Source of the DNA: Bacteroidales bacterium
GTDB lineage: Bacteria > Bacteroidota > Bacteroidia > Bacteroidales > Muribaculaceae
Reading direction: 5' to 3'
DNA length: 49,212 nt
Assembly (NCBI GenBank): GCA_019416285.1
Contig: DXXM01000024.1
Location: 1-49,212 of the forward strand
Numbering within the stretch: position 1 is the first letter of the stretch; the number at the start of each line of letters is the position of its first letter. A model generated the notes under the pieces. That model did no database searches. It saw only the letters and a list, made by a program, of their open reading frames with translations, and was not told where the DNA came from. Below, one piece after another: positions 22,954-32,091 of the stretch. A program made the position numbers and the translations under genes.

Positions 22954-24285
22954 TTATTTAAATTCCCAGTAATCGAAATCAAGGAGGCCGTTGCCGTCGC
23001 CTTCGAATGTGAGATAGAGGTCATGTACGCCTTTCACTTTGTCGAGGCGACATGACTGCTGAGTGTAATCGCCGGCACCAGTGGCCTTCACGGGAAGAGT
23101 TCCGATTACAGGGCCGTCGGCCGAGTCGATTCTTACCTTAATTTTAGCGTCATCTGCGGAAGCGGATACTGAGGCGATGAACTTTTTGGCCCCTTTCTTG
23201 CCGAAATCAACACCTTTGACGCAGATATATTCGCCGTTGTCAATGTCGGTCACCACCATATTGCGCGCGCCGGCCGGTCGGGTTTTCAGGCCGTAGCCCC
23301 AGGCCATTGTCTCGGCCTCGACTCTGCGGAAGGGATTCAGAGGTTCAATCTGTTTCAGCTCGATGTCTTTCCAGTAAGGCACCTCGCGGATTGTGCCGTC
23401 GGGGTTATAGACCATCTCGGCCGCATTGACCGAGCGACGTTCATGATGGTCGGGAGTCTCAAGGCGGAGTATGTCGTAGCTGTGGCCGAACACGTATGAC
23501 TTACCCTTATAATCCACGATGCCGGGGTGATTGCCGCGCGTGCGCTCGGTCGGGCTCATGGTATAGCCCTTGGTTTCCCATGGTCCGGTTGGGCTGTCGC
23601 TCATCGCGTAGCCGAGACCTTCCGGACAGCAGGTCGATGCGAAAGCGAGATAATAGTGTCCGTCGCGTTTGTAGAACCACGGGCCCTCCTGATAGTGGAG
23701 AGGGGCACTTCCAAATTTATTGATTCCGCCGGAATAGGAAATCATGTCCTCATTGAGTCTGACATAGTAGAGATTCGGATTACCCCAGTACATGTAGGCC
23801 TGTCCGTCATCGTCGATGAACACTGTCGGATCTATGTCGTCCCAATGCTCTTTCTGCCACACGAGAGGTTTGCCAAGCGGGTCTGTGAAGGGGCCATAGG
23901 GAGAATCCGCCACCAGAACGCCTATTCCGTTGCCGTGAATCGGGCAATACATATAGGACTTACCGTTTCGCTCCACTACCTGAATGGCCCACGCACCGTT
24001 GTCGCGGTCAAACCATTTGAAATCCTTCAGCGAGGCCACAGCTCCGTGGTCTGTCCAGTTGACCATGTCGGTCGAGGTGTACAGCAGCCAGTCCTGCATC
24101 TTGAAGCCATCGGCATCGTCCTCGTCGTGAGAGGTATAGAGAAATATCGTGTCGTTGTGAAGCATCGGCGCGGGGTCGGCCGTATAGGATGTCTGTATGA
24201 TAGGCATCTGGGGAATCTCAGCCCCGGCACCTACTGAGAGTGCCAGGGTGAGAAATATAGATGCTGAGATTTTCTGGATATACAT
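22954..24285 (-). CDS. GH43 with CBM6-type domain (paralogue B)
   Basis: 443 residues, signal peptide MYIQKISASIFLTLALSVGAGA. Catalytic residues: Asp in YTADPAPM (about 37), Asp in DIDPTVFIDDDGQAYMYWGNP and Glu in YQEGPWFYKRDGH (about 200). RVEAETMAWGYGL begins a CBM6-like C-terminal domain. Sequence and domain order match paralogue A throughout, so the two arose by duplication and may differ in linkage preference (arabinose versus xylose, single versus double substitution). It follows GH31 by 17 bases in one operon. Confidence 0.9.
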   Translation of the reverse strand: MYIQKISASIFLTLALSVGAGAEIPQMPIIQTSYTADPAPMLHNDTIFLYTSHDEDDADGFKMQDWLLYTSTDMVNWTDHGAVASLKDFKWFDRDNGAWAIQVVERNGKSYMYCPIHGNGIGVLVADSPYGPFTDPLGKPLVWQKEHWDDIDPTVFIDDDGQAYMYWGNPNLYYVRLNEDMISYSGGINKFGSAPLHYQEGPWFYKRDGHYYLAFASTCCPEGLGYAMSDSPTGPWETKGYTMSPTERTRGNHPGIVDYKGKSYVFGHSYDILRLETPDHHERRSVNAAEMVYNPDGTIREVPYWKDIELKQIEPLNPFRRVEAETMAWGYGLKTRPAGARNMVVTDIDNGEYICVKGVDFGKKGAKKFIASVSASADDAKIKVRIDSADGPVIGTLPVKATGAGDYTQQSCRLDKVKGVHDLYLTFEGDGNGLLDFDYWEFK

Positions 24286-24302
24286 ACTTTTTTAGAGGAT
24301 AT

Positions 24303-26768
24303 TTAGAGTTTAACTTCGGTTTTTGAACCTGTGTAGGCTACGGAGACGGGTGACTTCTGTGAGTTCTTGCCACACATCACCACGTTGAATTTGCGTTTTG
24401 CAAGCATGCCGGGATACTCGCCCTGACGGTCAGCGATGGTGAGAGTGCGAGTGCGGTCGTTCCATGAGAATCTGATGGTCGAATATGCACCCTTCTCATA
24501 GTTGTAGTTGTCAAACTCATCCTCATAGAGCGTAAATTCGCCGTCGGCGCCGGGATAGATGCGGATTTCAAGCTCATCCCAGGGCTTTTCGGTGGCATAC
24601 TGGACATCGGGGCCCATCGGAAGAATCGAACCGGCCTTGATGAAGAGCGGGAGGGTTTTGAGAGTGGTCGGTTTCACGATGTTTTTGCCACCCTTATGCA
24701 GTTCGTTTGTCTCGAAATCCCACCAGGAGCTTCCTGCGGGGAGATAAATCTCGGTGTCGACAGGTTTCATGAAATCCACATCGGCAATCACATCGCCGGC
24801 GGCGTTTTCCTTACGGTCCCAGCCGGTGTTTTCGTCGATATTGATTACCTTCTCGGGGGTGTAGTTAGCCTTTACCACGGGAGCAACGAGGATGCTCGGG
24901 CCGAACATGAACTGGTCGCCGCAGTTCCAGCCATTCTTATCCTTGGGGAAGTCCATCATGAGGGCGCGCATGAAGCTCGAATTGTTGTTGCTCACGCCCC
25001 ATGAGGTCGAATAGATGTAGGGCAAAAGCGAATAGCGGAGTCTGATGGCATCCTCCACGGCGTCAAACACCGTCTCGCCGCGGTTGCCGAAATAATAAAT
25101 CTCACGCTTGATATCGGCGCCGTGTGAGCGCATCATCGGAGTGAAGGCGCCAAACTGCATCCATCTCACAAAGAGCTCCTGGAACTGGGGATTCTTTACA
25201 GCCGAGTTGTCGCCAAAACTCTTGTTGTAGGCTCCGGCGAAGAAACCGCCTATGTCGGAGTTGGAGTTGGGATTGCCGGTGAGGGTGAAATTGAGCAGCG
25301 CGGGAATCTGATTGCGCAGAGTCTCCCAGGTCGAGGAAACATCGCCGGTCCACACATTGCAGCCGTAGCGCTGCTGACCGAAGAAGCCTGAACGGGTGAG
25401 GATGAACACGCGTTTAGCCTCGGATTCCTTGCGCTGATGGTCATAGACACCGCCTACGGTAAGGAGCGGATAGGCGCTGCGTACTTTACGGAAGGAACCG
25501 AGATGAGTCCTGGTGTCCATGTCCTCGGCCTTGTAGTCGAGATGGTCGGGCTCGGTCGAGTCCATCCACCATCCGTCCATATCGTGGTCAAAGAGACGTT
25601 TGAGGTGTTTCCAGTAGATGTCGCGCGCCTCGGGATTGTAGGCGTCATAAACTCTTACGCCTGAGGGATAGTCCATGCGGGGAGGCCACTGCTCGGCAAT
25701 GCCCGACTGGGGCCATGTCGTGAAGTTGAAGAGCATGTTTTTGGCATCGAGTTCGCGGTAGGGACGGGTCGAGGGACCGAAGGATGACCAGATGGAAATG
25801 ATGACCCTGGCGTTCTGCGCATGGATGTCGTCGACCATCTTCTGCGCGTTGTTGAACTCGGGGTTCATGAACTCCATTGCGTTCCAGAGATAGTTGTTGC
25901 CCCAGTATTGCCAGTCCTGGATTATACCGTCGAGGGGCACACCGAGTTCACGGTACTTGTTGACCACATCCACAATCTCTTCCTGGCTCTTATAGCGCTC
26001 ACGGCTCTGCCAGAATCCGTAGGTCCACAGAGGGAACATCGGAACCGCGCCTGAAAGTCCGCGCATTTCGGCGATGACGCCATCGGCATTTTTGCCATAC
26101 ATGAAATAATAGTCAACGCAATCCCCCACTTCGGATTCGAAATACGAAACGGTTTTGTCGTCAATAAAGGTTGTGGGAGAATAATTGTCCCAGTAGACAC
26201 CGTAGCCTTTCACTGACATGAATACGGGGATGCCGTCCTCGATATTGCCTGGCATGAGTGTGCGGTGCAGGCCGCGCTGCGAGAGCTGGCCGTTTTCAAG
26301 ATTGCCGAAGCCGTAGATGGGCTCGTCGGCGTCAAGAGTGAAATCCTGACGGACTCTGAACGAGGGGGTACCGGCGTCGTCGACCGATGTGAAGCTCACG
26401 TTGTCGCCTTCACTGAGAAGTTTTTTGCCTTTAGGCGTGAGAAATGAGAGTTTACCTGACGCGGTGTCGAGTGTGACGGTGAGGGAATCGGAGCTGAGGG
26501 TTATATATTTTCCCGACTGGCGGGCATTGAATTTCACATTTTGGGGAACCGAAACTACGCTGAGGCTCTCTTTGGAGGGCGAGATGTCGGTCGGATTCTT
26601 TACGACCCGGACGGTCGAAGGTGTGTAAAACTGCAGACTGATTTTCTTACCGTCCGCTTCAGTCGTGATGCCATGGTCATTTTTGGTAAAATCCGCGGCA
26701 AGAGCGACAGATGTGCCGACGGCAAACATCGAGAGGATTGTTGTTACTATAACGCTATGTCCTGACAT
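24303..26768 (-). CDS. GH31 alpha-glycosidase, probable alpha-xylosidase
   Basis: 821 residues, signal peptide ending SVALAA. An N-terminal galactose-mutarotase-like domain precedes the (beta/alpha)8 barrel: LWTYGFWQSRERYKSQEEIVDVVNKYRELGVPLDGIIQDWQYW. Catalytic nucleophile Asp lies in GWWMDSTEPD (about 403), and acid/base Asp in CNVWTGDVSSTW (about 476). Beta domains follow (PAGSSWWDFETNE). The KxxE-rich insertion and WMDSTEPD are usual for alpha-xylosidase-like GH31 proteins of Bacteroidales, but alpha-glucosidase or alpha-galactosidase activity cannot be excluded. It is the first gene of the accessory enzyme operon, isolated from the xylanase upstream by a strong terminator. No clear TAnnTTTG element is seen in the 40 bases between. 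Confidence 0.9.
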   Translation of the reverse strand: MSGHSVIVTTILSMFAVGTSVALAADFTKNDHGITTEADGKKISLQFYTPSTVRVVKNPTDISPSKESLSVVSVPQNVKFNARQSGKYITLSSDSLTVTLDTASGKLSFLTPKGKKLLSEGDNVSFTSVDDAGTPSFRVRQDFTLDADEPIYGFGNLENGQLSQRGLHRTLMPGNIEDGIPVFMSVKGYGVYWDNYSPTTFIDDKTVSYFESEVGDCVDYYFMYGKNADGVIAEMRGLSGAVPMFPLWTYGFWQSRERYKSQEEIVDVVNKYRELGVPLDGIIQDWQYWGNNYLWNAMEFMNPEFNNAQKMVDDIHAQNARVIISIWSSFGPSTRPYRELDAKNMLFNFTTWPQSGIAEQWPPRMDYPSGVRVYDAYNPEARDIYWKHLKRLFDHDMDGWWMDSTEPDHLDYKAEDMDTRTHLGSFRKVRSAYPLLTVGGVYDHQRKESEAKRVFILTRSGFFGQQRYGCNVWTGDVSSTWETLRNQIPALLNFTLTGNPNSNSDIGGFFAGAYNKSFGDNSAVKNPQFQELFVRWMQFGAFTPMMRSHGADIKREIYYFGNRGETVFDAVEDAIRLRYSLLPYIYSTSWGVSNNNSSFMRALMMDFPKDKNGWNCGDQFMFGPSILVAPVVKANYTPEKVINIDENTGWDRKENAAGDVIADVDFMKPVDTEIYLPAGSSWWDFETNELHKGGKNIVKPTTLKTLPLFIKAGSILPMGPDVQYATEKPWDELEIRIYPGADGEFTLYEDEFDNYNYEKGAYSTIRFSWNDRTRTLTIADRQGEYPGMLAKRKFNVVMCGKNSQKSPVSVAYTGSKTEVKL

Positions 26769-26805
26769 GGTGTATAATATTGAACGTATAAGATTATATG
26801 CTCTT

Positions 26806-26853
26806 TATAAAAATCACCGTCGGGAGGGAAGTACGCGGTGCCTCCCGACGGTG
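26806..26853 (-). terminator. rho-independent terminator after xyn10C
   Basis: CACCGTCGGGAGG (26853-26841 on the minus strand) pairs perfectly with CCTCCCGACGGTG (26827-26815), a 13-bp stem, followed by ATTTTTATAAAG. A second GC-rich hairpin (GGCCGG...CCGGCC) lies just before it at 26858-26876. Together they end the xus operon before GH31. Confidence 0.88.
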
Positions 26854-26925
26854 AGCCGGCCGGATTTTCCCGGCCTCTTCTACCTAATAATGAATGTATT
26901 GAAAACTTAAAAAGCTATTCAGAAC

Positions 26926-29175
26926 TTATTGCAGGGATTTTCCGGCAAGACCTTCGGCAAAACCACCGTAGGCAGGTTTGCGGCTGTAGTTGAGATCCCA
27001 GAGGCCGATAGGCTCGCCTGCGCGCCAGCCCGAACCCTCGGGACTGTCGGTCTGCGCCCACTGGCAGATGCCATACTGCTGCGCTGTCGGAATAATCTCG
27101 AAATACTTGTCGATGATGAAGCGATAGTAGTCGGCCATTGCCTTCTGCTGTTCGAATGTCACATCGGCAGTCTTGATGGTGTTGCCGTTCTCGTCGCAGA
27201 TACCCATGTCAAGCTCGGTGATGCGGATGAGCTTGCCGGTGGCGGCCATGAGCTGGAACATCTTGACCACATGTTCCTCCTTCGAGGCCTGGGTCTCGGG
27301 ATTCATGTAGCAGGTGACGTGCATCTGCGATCCGATACCGTCGATGCGGGTCTCGCCGTCCGACTCCCACTGCTCAATCCACTGGATGAGGCTCTTGAGC
27401 TTCTGGTTGTCGTCCCAGTCCGATTCGAGGTTGTAGTCATTGATGAAGAGCTTGAGTTCATCGGGATTGCCGCCGTTTTCAGCGAAATACTGACGGGCGA
27501 ACTTCACGGGGACACGCACGAAGTTGTCGCCGAGATAATCCTGCCAGTAGAACTTGTTGGACTGGTCGCCCGAAGCGGTTGCGGCGTGCTGGAGGTCGTA
27601 ACGCTGACCCCACGGGCCACCCGAGATTGCCTCGTTGACCACATCCCATGCCTTGACCTGACCGGCGGTAGCTTCCATCATGCCCTTGATCCAGCGTTCC
27701 ATCTCTGCGGTGAGGACTTCGGCCTTCTCTTCGGGAGTAAGGGGAACTGTATTGCCTGTGCTCTTGCGTTCCACTTCAACAAGTATATCATCGATATAGA
27801 ACTGTCCGGCATTGTCAGCCGAAGAAAGATTAAAGGCAATTGATGTACAGCCGTTAGCGCCGGCCATTTCACCGGAAATCTGTCCGGTCCATTCGTGATC
27901 TTTCCATTCAGGTGTAGCGTTCAGAGTGCCGATAAATGCCCAATGGTGATATTCGCCTGGATTACCGTGAGCCTGCGTGTCGATATTGCGTGTATCAGAG
28001 CAACGATAGCGGAACTTGACATGTATTTTCTCGCCTTCAAGAAGAGTTGAATTAAACTTGATGAAGAACTGGGAATCCCATGCAGTTCCGGGGGCGCCGT
28101 TTATCGGGCTGACAAACACATTGCCTGTACCGAGGGGATCCGCAATAATCTGAGAAGCCACATCATCCTTACCGGGCTCGCGTGAGACCACATTTGCACA
28201 TTCGCCGCTTTCGGCATCGCCGCCGGAAGTGATAGCCTCCCAGTAAACGACTTCAGAATCACCAGGAGTATCCTCGATTTTAAACGAATGGCTATGCCAT
28301 CCCGGTTTTGCCCAGCCATCAAGCTCACTGGACTCAAAATCACCATTCTTTATTAGATTGTCCTCGCTGCCCTCAGCCACGAGCACGAGATCATCAAGCC
28401 ATATATCGCCGCCGAACTGACCGAAGCAGAAAAGCAGACGCGAACAGTCTGAGTCTGGAGTAAACTCGATTTTCAGATCACCCCAGGTGGTTCCCGCAGA
28501 AATCTGAGGAATACCATAGTGGGTGTTGCCGGCATTGGGAGTCTCAATCCAGAGCGGAAACGCCATGGCAGCCGATGCTTTTGTGCGCATGGTGAAGATA
28601 TAGTGCACACCGGCTTTCAGAGGAGTCTCGAGGTCATAGTAGTTCTGCCAGTCCCATGGATTGTCCTTGGCCTCAGGAGTGTTGATGTGCAGGCTCTTTC
28701 CCTCAACCACCACTGGAGGAAGTTCCCTGTCGGCGATGAGGCTGTTGAGCCACTTGACATTCTGCTGCTCATGCCAGCAGAGAGTGTGGCCGTAGACCTC
28801 GACACCGGCCTTGGATGCGGCGTCGACAAAAGCTGTCACGGTGCTGAAGTCCATGTCGCCGTTGTCCTTGACAATGGAGGCATACTTCATGGCGTTGCCG
28901 GCGGTAATCTGATGGAAGTTCGCGTTGGTGACGCGGTAGACCTGTCCGAACTTGTTGTAGTCGGGAGCCGAGACACCCACACCGAGCTTAAAATCGGGGT
29001 TGATGCCCGCGCGCTGGCTCAGATAGTCCTTCAGATTGCCATAGGCATTGAGATACTCATATTGCGCTATGCTTGCAGGCTTCTCGACAAAGTAATTGTC
29101 GATGTCCTGGTCGGCACATCCCGCGAGGGATGCACCGGCAAGGAGCGTGAGCCAAATCTTATGGTTTGTTTTCAT
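26926..29175 (-). CDS. xyn10C: GH10 endo-xylanase lipoprotein with inserted carbohydrate-binding modules
   Basis: 749 residues. A lipoprotein signal (LLAGASLAGCADQD) anchors it, probably at the cell surface. The GH10 barrel is split: the first part (about 50-150, GVGVSAPDYNKFGQVYRVTNANFHQITAGNAMKYA and GHTLCWHEQ) is interrupted by two CBM4_9/CBM22-like beta-sandwiches (about 165-480). The barrel then resumes with acid/base Glu in AWDVVNEAISGG (about 515) and nucleophile Glu in RITELDMG (about 654). CBM insertion into the catalytic domain is the known architecture of Prevotella bryantii Xyn10C and its Bacteroides counterparts. It ends the xus operon, 24 bases after xusE, and makes the surface cuts that feed the Xus proteins. 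Confidence 0.95.
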   Translation of the reverse strand: MKTNHKIWLTLLAGASLAGCADQDIDNYFVEKPASIAQYEYLNAYGNLKDYLSQRAGINPDFKLGVGVSAPDYNKFGQVYRVTNANFHQITAGNAMKYASIVKDNGDMDFSTVTAFVDAASKAGVEVYGHTLCWHEQQNVKWLNSLIADRELPPVVVEGKSLHINTPEAKDNPWDWQNYYDLETPLKAGVHYIFTMRTKASAAMAFPLWIETPNAGNTHYGIPQISAGTTWGDLKIEFTPDSDCSRLLFCFGQFGGDIWLDDLVLVAEGSEDNLIKNGDFESSELDGWAKPGWHSHSFKIEDTPGDSEVVYWEAITSGGDAESGECANVVSREPGKDDVASQIIADPLGTGNVFVSPINGAPGTAWDSQFFIKFNSTLLEGEKIHVKFRYRCSDTRNIDTQAHGNPGEYHHWAFIGTLNATPEWKDHEWTGQISGEMAGANGCTSIAFNLSSADNAGQFYIDDILVEVERKSTGNTVPLTPEEKAEVLTAEMERWIKGMMEATAGQVKAWDVVNEAISGGPWGQRYDLQHAATASGDQSNKFYWQDYLGDNFVRVPVKFARQYFAENGGNPDELKLFINDYNLESDWDDNQKLKSLIQWIEQWESDGETRIDGIGSQMHVTCYMNPETQASKEEHVVKMFQLMAATGKLIRITELDMGICDENGNTIKTADVTFEQQKAMADYYRFIIDKYFEIIPTAQQYGICQWAQTDSPEGSGWRAGEPIGLWDLNYSRKPAYGGFAEGLAGKSLQ

Positions 29176-29199
29176 TTCAGTATCAAATAATGAGGTTGA

Positions 29200-30276
29200 T
29201 TAACGGATAGTGTAGCTGAAAGTCTCCATCTTGTTCTGACGGTCGCGTGCGACGAGTGTCTCGGTGACGTTTGCCTTGTATTCGGCAGTAGCACCGGTCT
29301 GCTCGTTGACCACGTATGGAATCGTGTAGCTGTAAGTCAGTTCTATCATGTCGCGGTCGGTGTTGTTCCAGGCCTTGATAGCGCCGTGATAGGTGTACTT
29401 GCCGCTGCCCGAAGCGGTGCAGCCGGGAGTTTCGGTAGAGACGGTCACGTTGCCGTTGTCGTCGATTTTCACTACAAGGTCACAAACGATTGTTTTCTCT
29501 GCGCCGGTGCCGGTGGCATCAACGTAAGGAACGGAATGAGACATTGCATAGTGTGACTCGGTGAGAGACTTCGAGGTGAGATACTTGATGGTGGCGTCCT
29601 CCCAGTTCTTGGGATTGTTCTCAGTGGAGAAGGGAACGCCGTTGTTCTCACCGCTGATTTTCGACTTGCTCAGCCATGTGCCAGTCCACTTGTTTTTATA
29701 CTTGATGGCATAGAGGGTATAGTTCTTGGGAAGCACGGTCCATTCGTCGCTCTTCACGACACTGGGAGTTGTTCCCTCGAACTTCGGGGTGCCTTCAAGA
29801 ATGGAATCGGAAGCGGAGGTAAGGCGCACGGGAAGAACATAGCAGGTGTTGACAGCCTCAGGGTCGGCGAAGAAGGCATCTTCGAGCTTCACGTCGAGAT
29901 AGCCGAGCACATCACCTTTCCTGATGGTCACGCGCTTGTCGCCGAGGAGAGTGTAGTACGACTCGGGGAGGAGCTTGAGCTCCGAACCGTCGGCGAATGT
30001 CATGCCTTGGATGAGCGAGGGGTCGATTTCGACATCCACCCAGCGGTTTTTCTTGTTGGTGTTGATTCCTCCGAGCACCGGGCAGATCTGGAAGATGTGC
30101 TGATTGTCGAGAGTGGTGTCGAATTCGCCGTCCTCGCCGAGTGTCACGGTGCGGACCGGAGTCTGCTGCGCGAATGAGATGGTCTGATAGACGTAGTCGG
30201 GGAACTCCTGGCTGTCATTTTTGCAGGAAGAGAGCACAAGGGCCATGCCGACCAGTGAAAATATTACTTTTTTCAT
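29200..30276 (-). CDS. xusE: XusE-like surface glycan-binding lipoprotein (DUF1735/DUF5627 type)
   Basis: 358 residues. A lipobox (ALVLSSC, Cys about 18) predicts a surface lipoprotein. An N-terminal DUF1735-like Ig domain (about 25-155; YQTISFAQQTPVRTVTLGEDG..., TIRKGDVLGYLDVKL) is followed by a DUF5627-like C-terminal beta domain (about 190-358). Position between a SusD and a GH10 matches XusE of Prevotella and the surface glycan-binding protein of Bacteroides ovatus xylan PULs. Its role is to hold xylan at the cell surface beside the SusCD complexes. It has no catalytic motif. Confidence 0.88.
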   Translation of the reverse strand: MKKVIFSLVGMALVLSSCKNDSQEFPDYVYQTISFAQQTPVRTVTLGEDGEFDTTLDNQHIFQICPVLGGINTNKKNRWVDVEIDPSLIQGMTFADGSELKLLPESYYTLLGDKRVTIRKGDVLGYLDVKLEDAFFADPEAVNTCYVLPVRLTSASDSILEGTPKFEGTTPSVVKSDEWTVLPKNYTLYAIKYKNKWTGTWLSKSKISGENNGVPFSTENNPKNWEDATIKYLTSKSLTESHYAMSHSVPYVDATGTGAEKTIVCDLVVKIDDNGNVTVSTETPGCTASGSGKYTYHGAIKAWNNTDRDMIELTYSYTIPYVVNEQTGATAEYKANVTETLVARDRQNKMETFSYTIR

Positions 30277-30311
30277 GATTTCTGATTTGAGTGTTAGAGA
30301 ACTGTGTTGCC

Positions 30312-32072
30312 TTACCAGCCTTTGTTCTGTGAAAGTTCGCTGAACTTCAGCACTTCCGAGTAGGGAATCGGGCCGTAGAACATATAATCCTTATAGTTGC
30401 GGGTCTCCACGTCGATGACGGTGTAGGTATTGCCTGAGATGCTCATGCCCTTTGCGGTCTGATTGAGGTCGGCTTTCCAGCGGCGGAGGTCCCAGAAGCG
30501 GTGACCCTCGAAGGAGAGCTCGATACGGCGCTCGTTGCGGATGAGATCGCGCATCTTCTCCTTGTCGCCCTTGACTGATTCAAGGTAGGCGTCGCCGTTC
30601 TCGACACCGATGCCTGCGCGGTTGCGGATGGCCTTGATGACATCGTAGGCCGAATAGCCGTGTGAACCGCCCGATGTGGGGCCCCAGGCTTCGTTGGCTG
30701 CCTCGGCATAGAGGAGGAACATCTCGGTGTAGCGGATGCGCGGAGTGTAGTGATACTCTTCGGTGGTACCGTTGGGGTCAAGGCTGATGTCCTGACGGAG
30801 CAGCTTGCGGAGATAGTAGCCTGTGCGGGTCGACGAGCCGGTGAGCTTGTTGAGGGCGTCGTTGTTGGTTCCGTCGACAGCGGTGATGACTGTGCCGTTT
30901 GAAAGGGCCGAAGTCATGCCGTTGTAGGTCACGTAAGCTGCGAGACGCGGGTCGCGGTCGGCGTAGGGATTGCTCGGGTCATACTCGCCCTTGCTGTCGG
31001 AGATGGGATAGCCGTTGGCCATCGGGAAAGCGTCAACGAAGTTCTGGGTGGGGTTGATGCGGCCGCTGCCGTAGAGGGAGGGAGGATAGTTGTCCTTCTC
31101 AAGAGAGTTTGACTTCGAGCGCTCGCTCATCCAGAGCACTTCGGCGGGAATCGATGATGCAGAGATATTCTCGATGTCGGTCTTGTTGCAGTACCAGGTA
31201 TTGCCTGTCGGGTCAAGGCCCTGCACGCCTCCGATATGGTCGAGCACCCTGGCGCCGGCGTCGGCGGCCTCAGCCCAGCTGATGCCGGAGGCTTCGGCGA
31301 AGGCGGGGCTTGCGCCGAGGAGATTGAGCTTGGCAAGGAAAGCCTCGACAACGCGGCCGGAGATACGTCCGCAGAAGTTATTGCCGAACACGCGGTTGAT
31401 CTGGCTCATGGCAGCATTGGGATAGCGTGACTGCAGACGGGTCATCGACTCGGAGTCGCCGTATTCCCAGGGAAGCACCTCAAGGGCGCGGGCGGCATCG
31501 GCACGGATAGCGGCCACACACTCCACGAAAGTGTTGCGCGGGATGTTGAAGTTCGACGCCTGGCTTTCGGCCTCCTCGAGTACGGGAACACCGAGCAGAG
31601 TGCCGTCGGAAGCATAGCCGCCGTGGGCTTCGAGCAGATAGTAGTTGAACATGGCGCGGAGAGCGTAGGCCTCGGCCTTCTCGCGGTCACAGAACATGCC
31701 TGAAACGATTTCGTCGTCGGCCCAGTGAACGCGGTCACATCTCTCAAGGAACATGTTGAGATACTGGATTGCAGCCTTGCAGTTGGTCCAGCGGTCGAGA
31801 GGATTGTTATCCGAAGTCCACGAACCGGAAGCTATTCTGCGGAAGGAGTTGGTGGCGTCGTTGGAAACGGCATCGTCGGTAGCCACTTCGCTGAAGGGAT
31901 AGGAAGCGATGGGAATACGGGTGTAGCCGTTTGCAAGAATACCCTCGGCATAGCTGGCATTGTTATACATGTGGTCAATGCCGAGGTTGTTTTCTATGGC
32001 CGGCTCGAAGAGGTCATCGCAGCTTGCAAGAGTCATCGCGGCCACAGGTATGATTAACAGATATTTTTTCAT
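30312..32072 (-). CDS. xusD: SusD-like xylan-binding lipoprotein
   Basis: 586 residues. Signal with lipobox MTLASCDDLFEP (Cys about 18). SusD-like N-terminal helices (YNNASYAEGILANGYTRIP, AYALRAMFNYYLLEAHGGY) and the C-terminal RagB/SusD signature (IRNERRIELSFEGHRFWDLRRWK, YGPIPYSEVLKFSELSQNKGW) are clear. It is the lid partner of the SusC protein encoded 19 bases upstream (xusC). It is assigned as xusD from its order in the six-gene core cluster, not from sequence comparison. Confidence 0.9.
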   Translation of the reverse strand: MKKYLLIIPVAAMTLASCDDLFEPAIENNLGIDHMYNNASYAEGILANGYTRIPIASYPFSEVATDDAVSNDATNSFRRIASGSWTSDNNPLDRWTNCKAAIQYLNMFLERCDRVHWADDEIVSGMFCDREKAEAYALRAMFNYYLLEAHGGYASDGTLLGVPVLEEAESQASNFNIPRNTFVECVAAIRADAARALEVLPWEYGDSESMTRLQSRYPNAAMSQINRVFGNNFCGRISGRVVEAFLAKLNLLGASPAFAEASGISWAEAADAGARVLDHIGGVQGLDPTGNTWYCNKTDIENISASSIPAEVLWMSERSKSNSLEKDNYPPSLYGSGRINPTQNFVDAFPMANGYPISDSKGEYDPSNPYADRDPRLAAYVTYNGMTSALSNGTVITAVDGTNNDALNKLTGSSTRTGYYLRKLLRQDISLDPNGTTEEYHYTPRIRYTEMFLLYAEAANEAWGPTSGGSHGYSAYDVIKAIRNRAGIGVENGDAYLESVKGDKEKMRDLIRNERRIELSFEGHRFWDLRRWKADLNQTAKGMSISGNTYTVIDVETRNYKDYMFYGPIPYSEVLKFSELSQNKGW

Positions 32073-32091
32073 GATTCCGTTGTTTTCAGGA

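Noticed and set aside
26929..27843. Plus-strand open frame opposite the GH10 gene
   Set aside because: It lies wholly within the catalytic part of the xylanase, whose motifs are intact. It has no promoter or domain.
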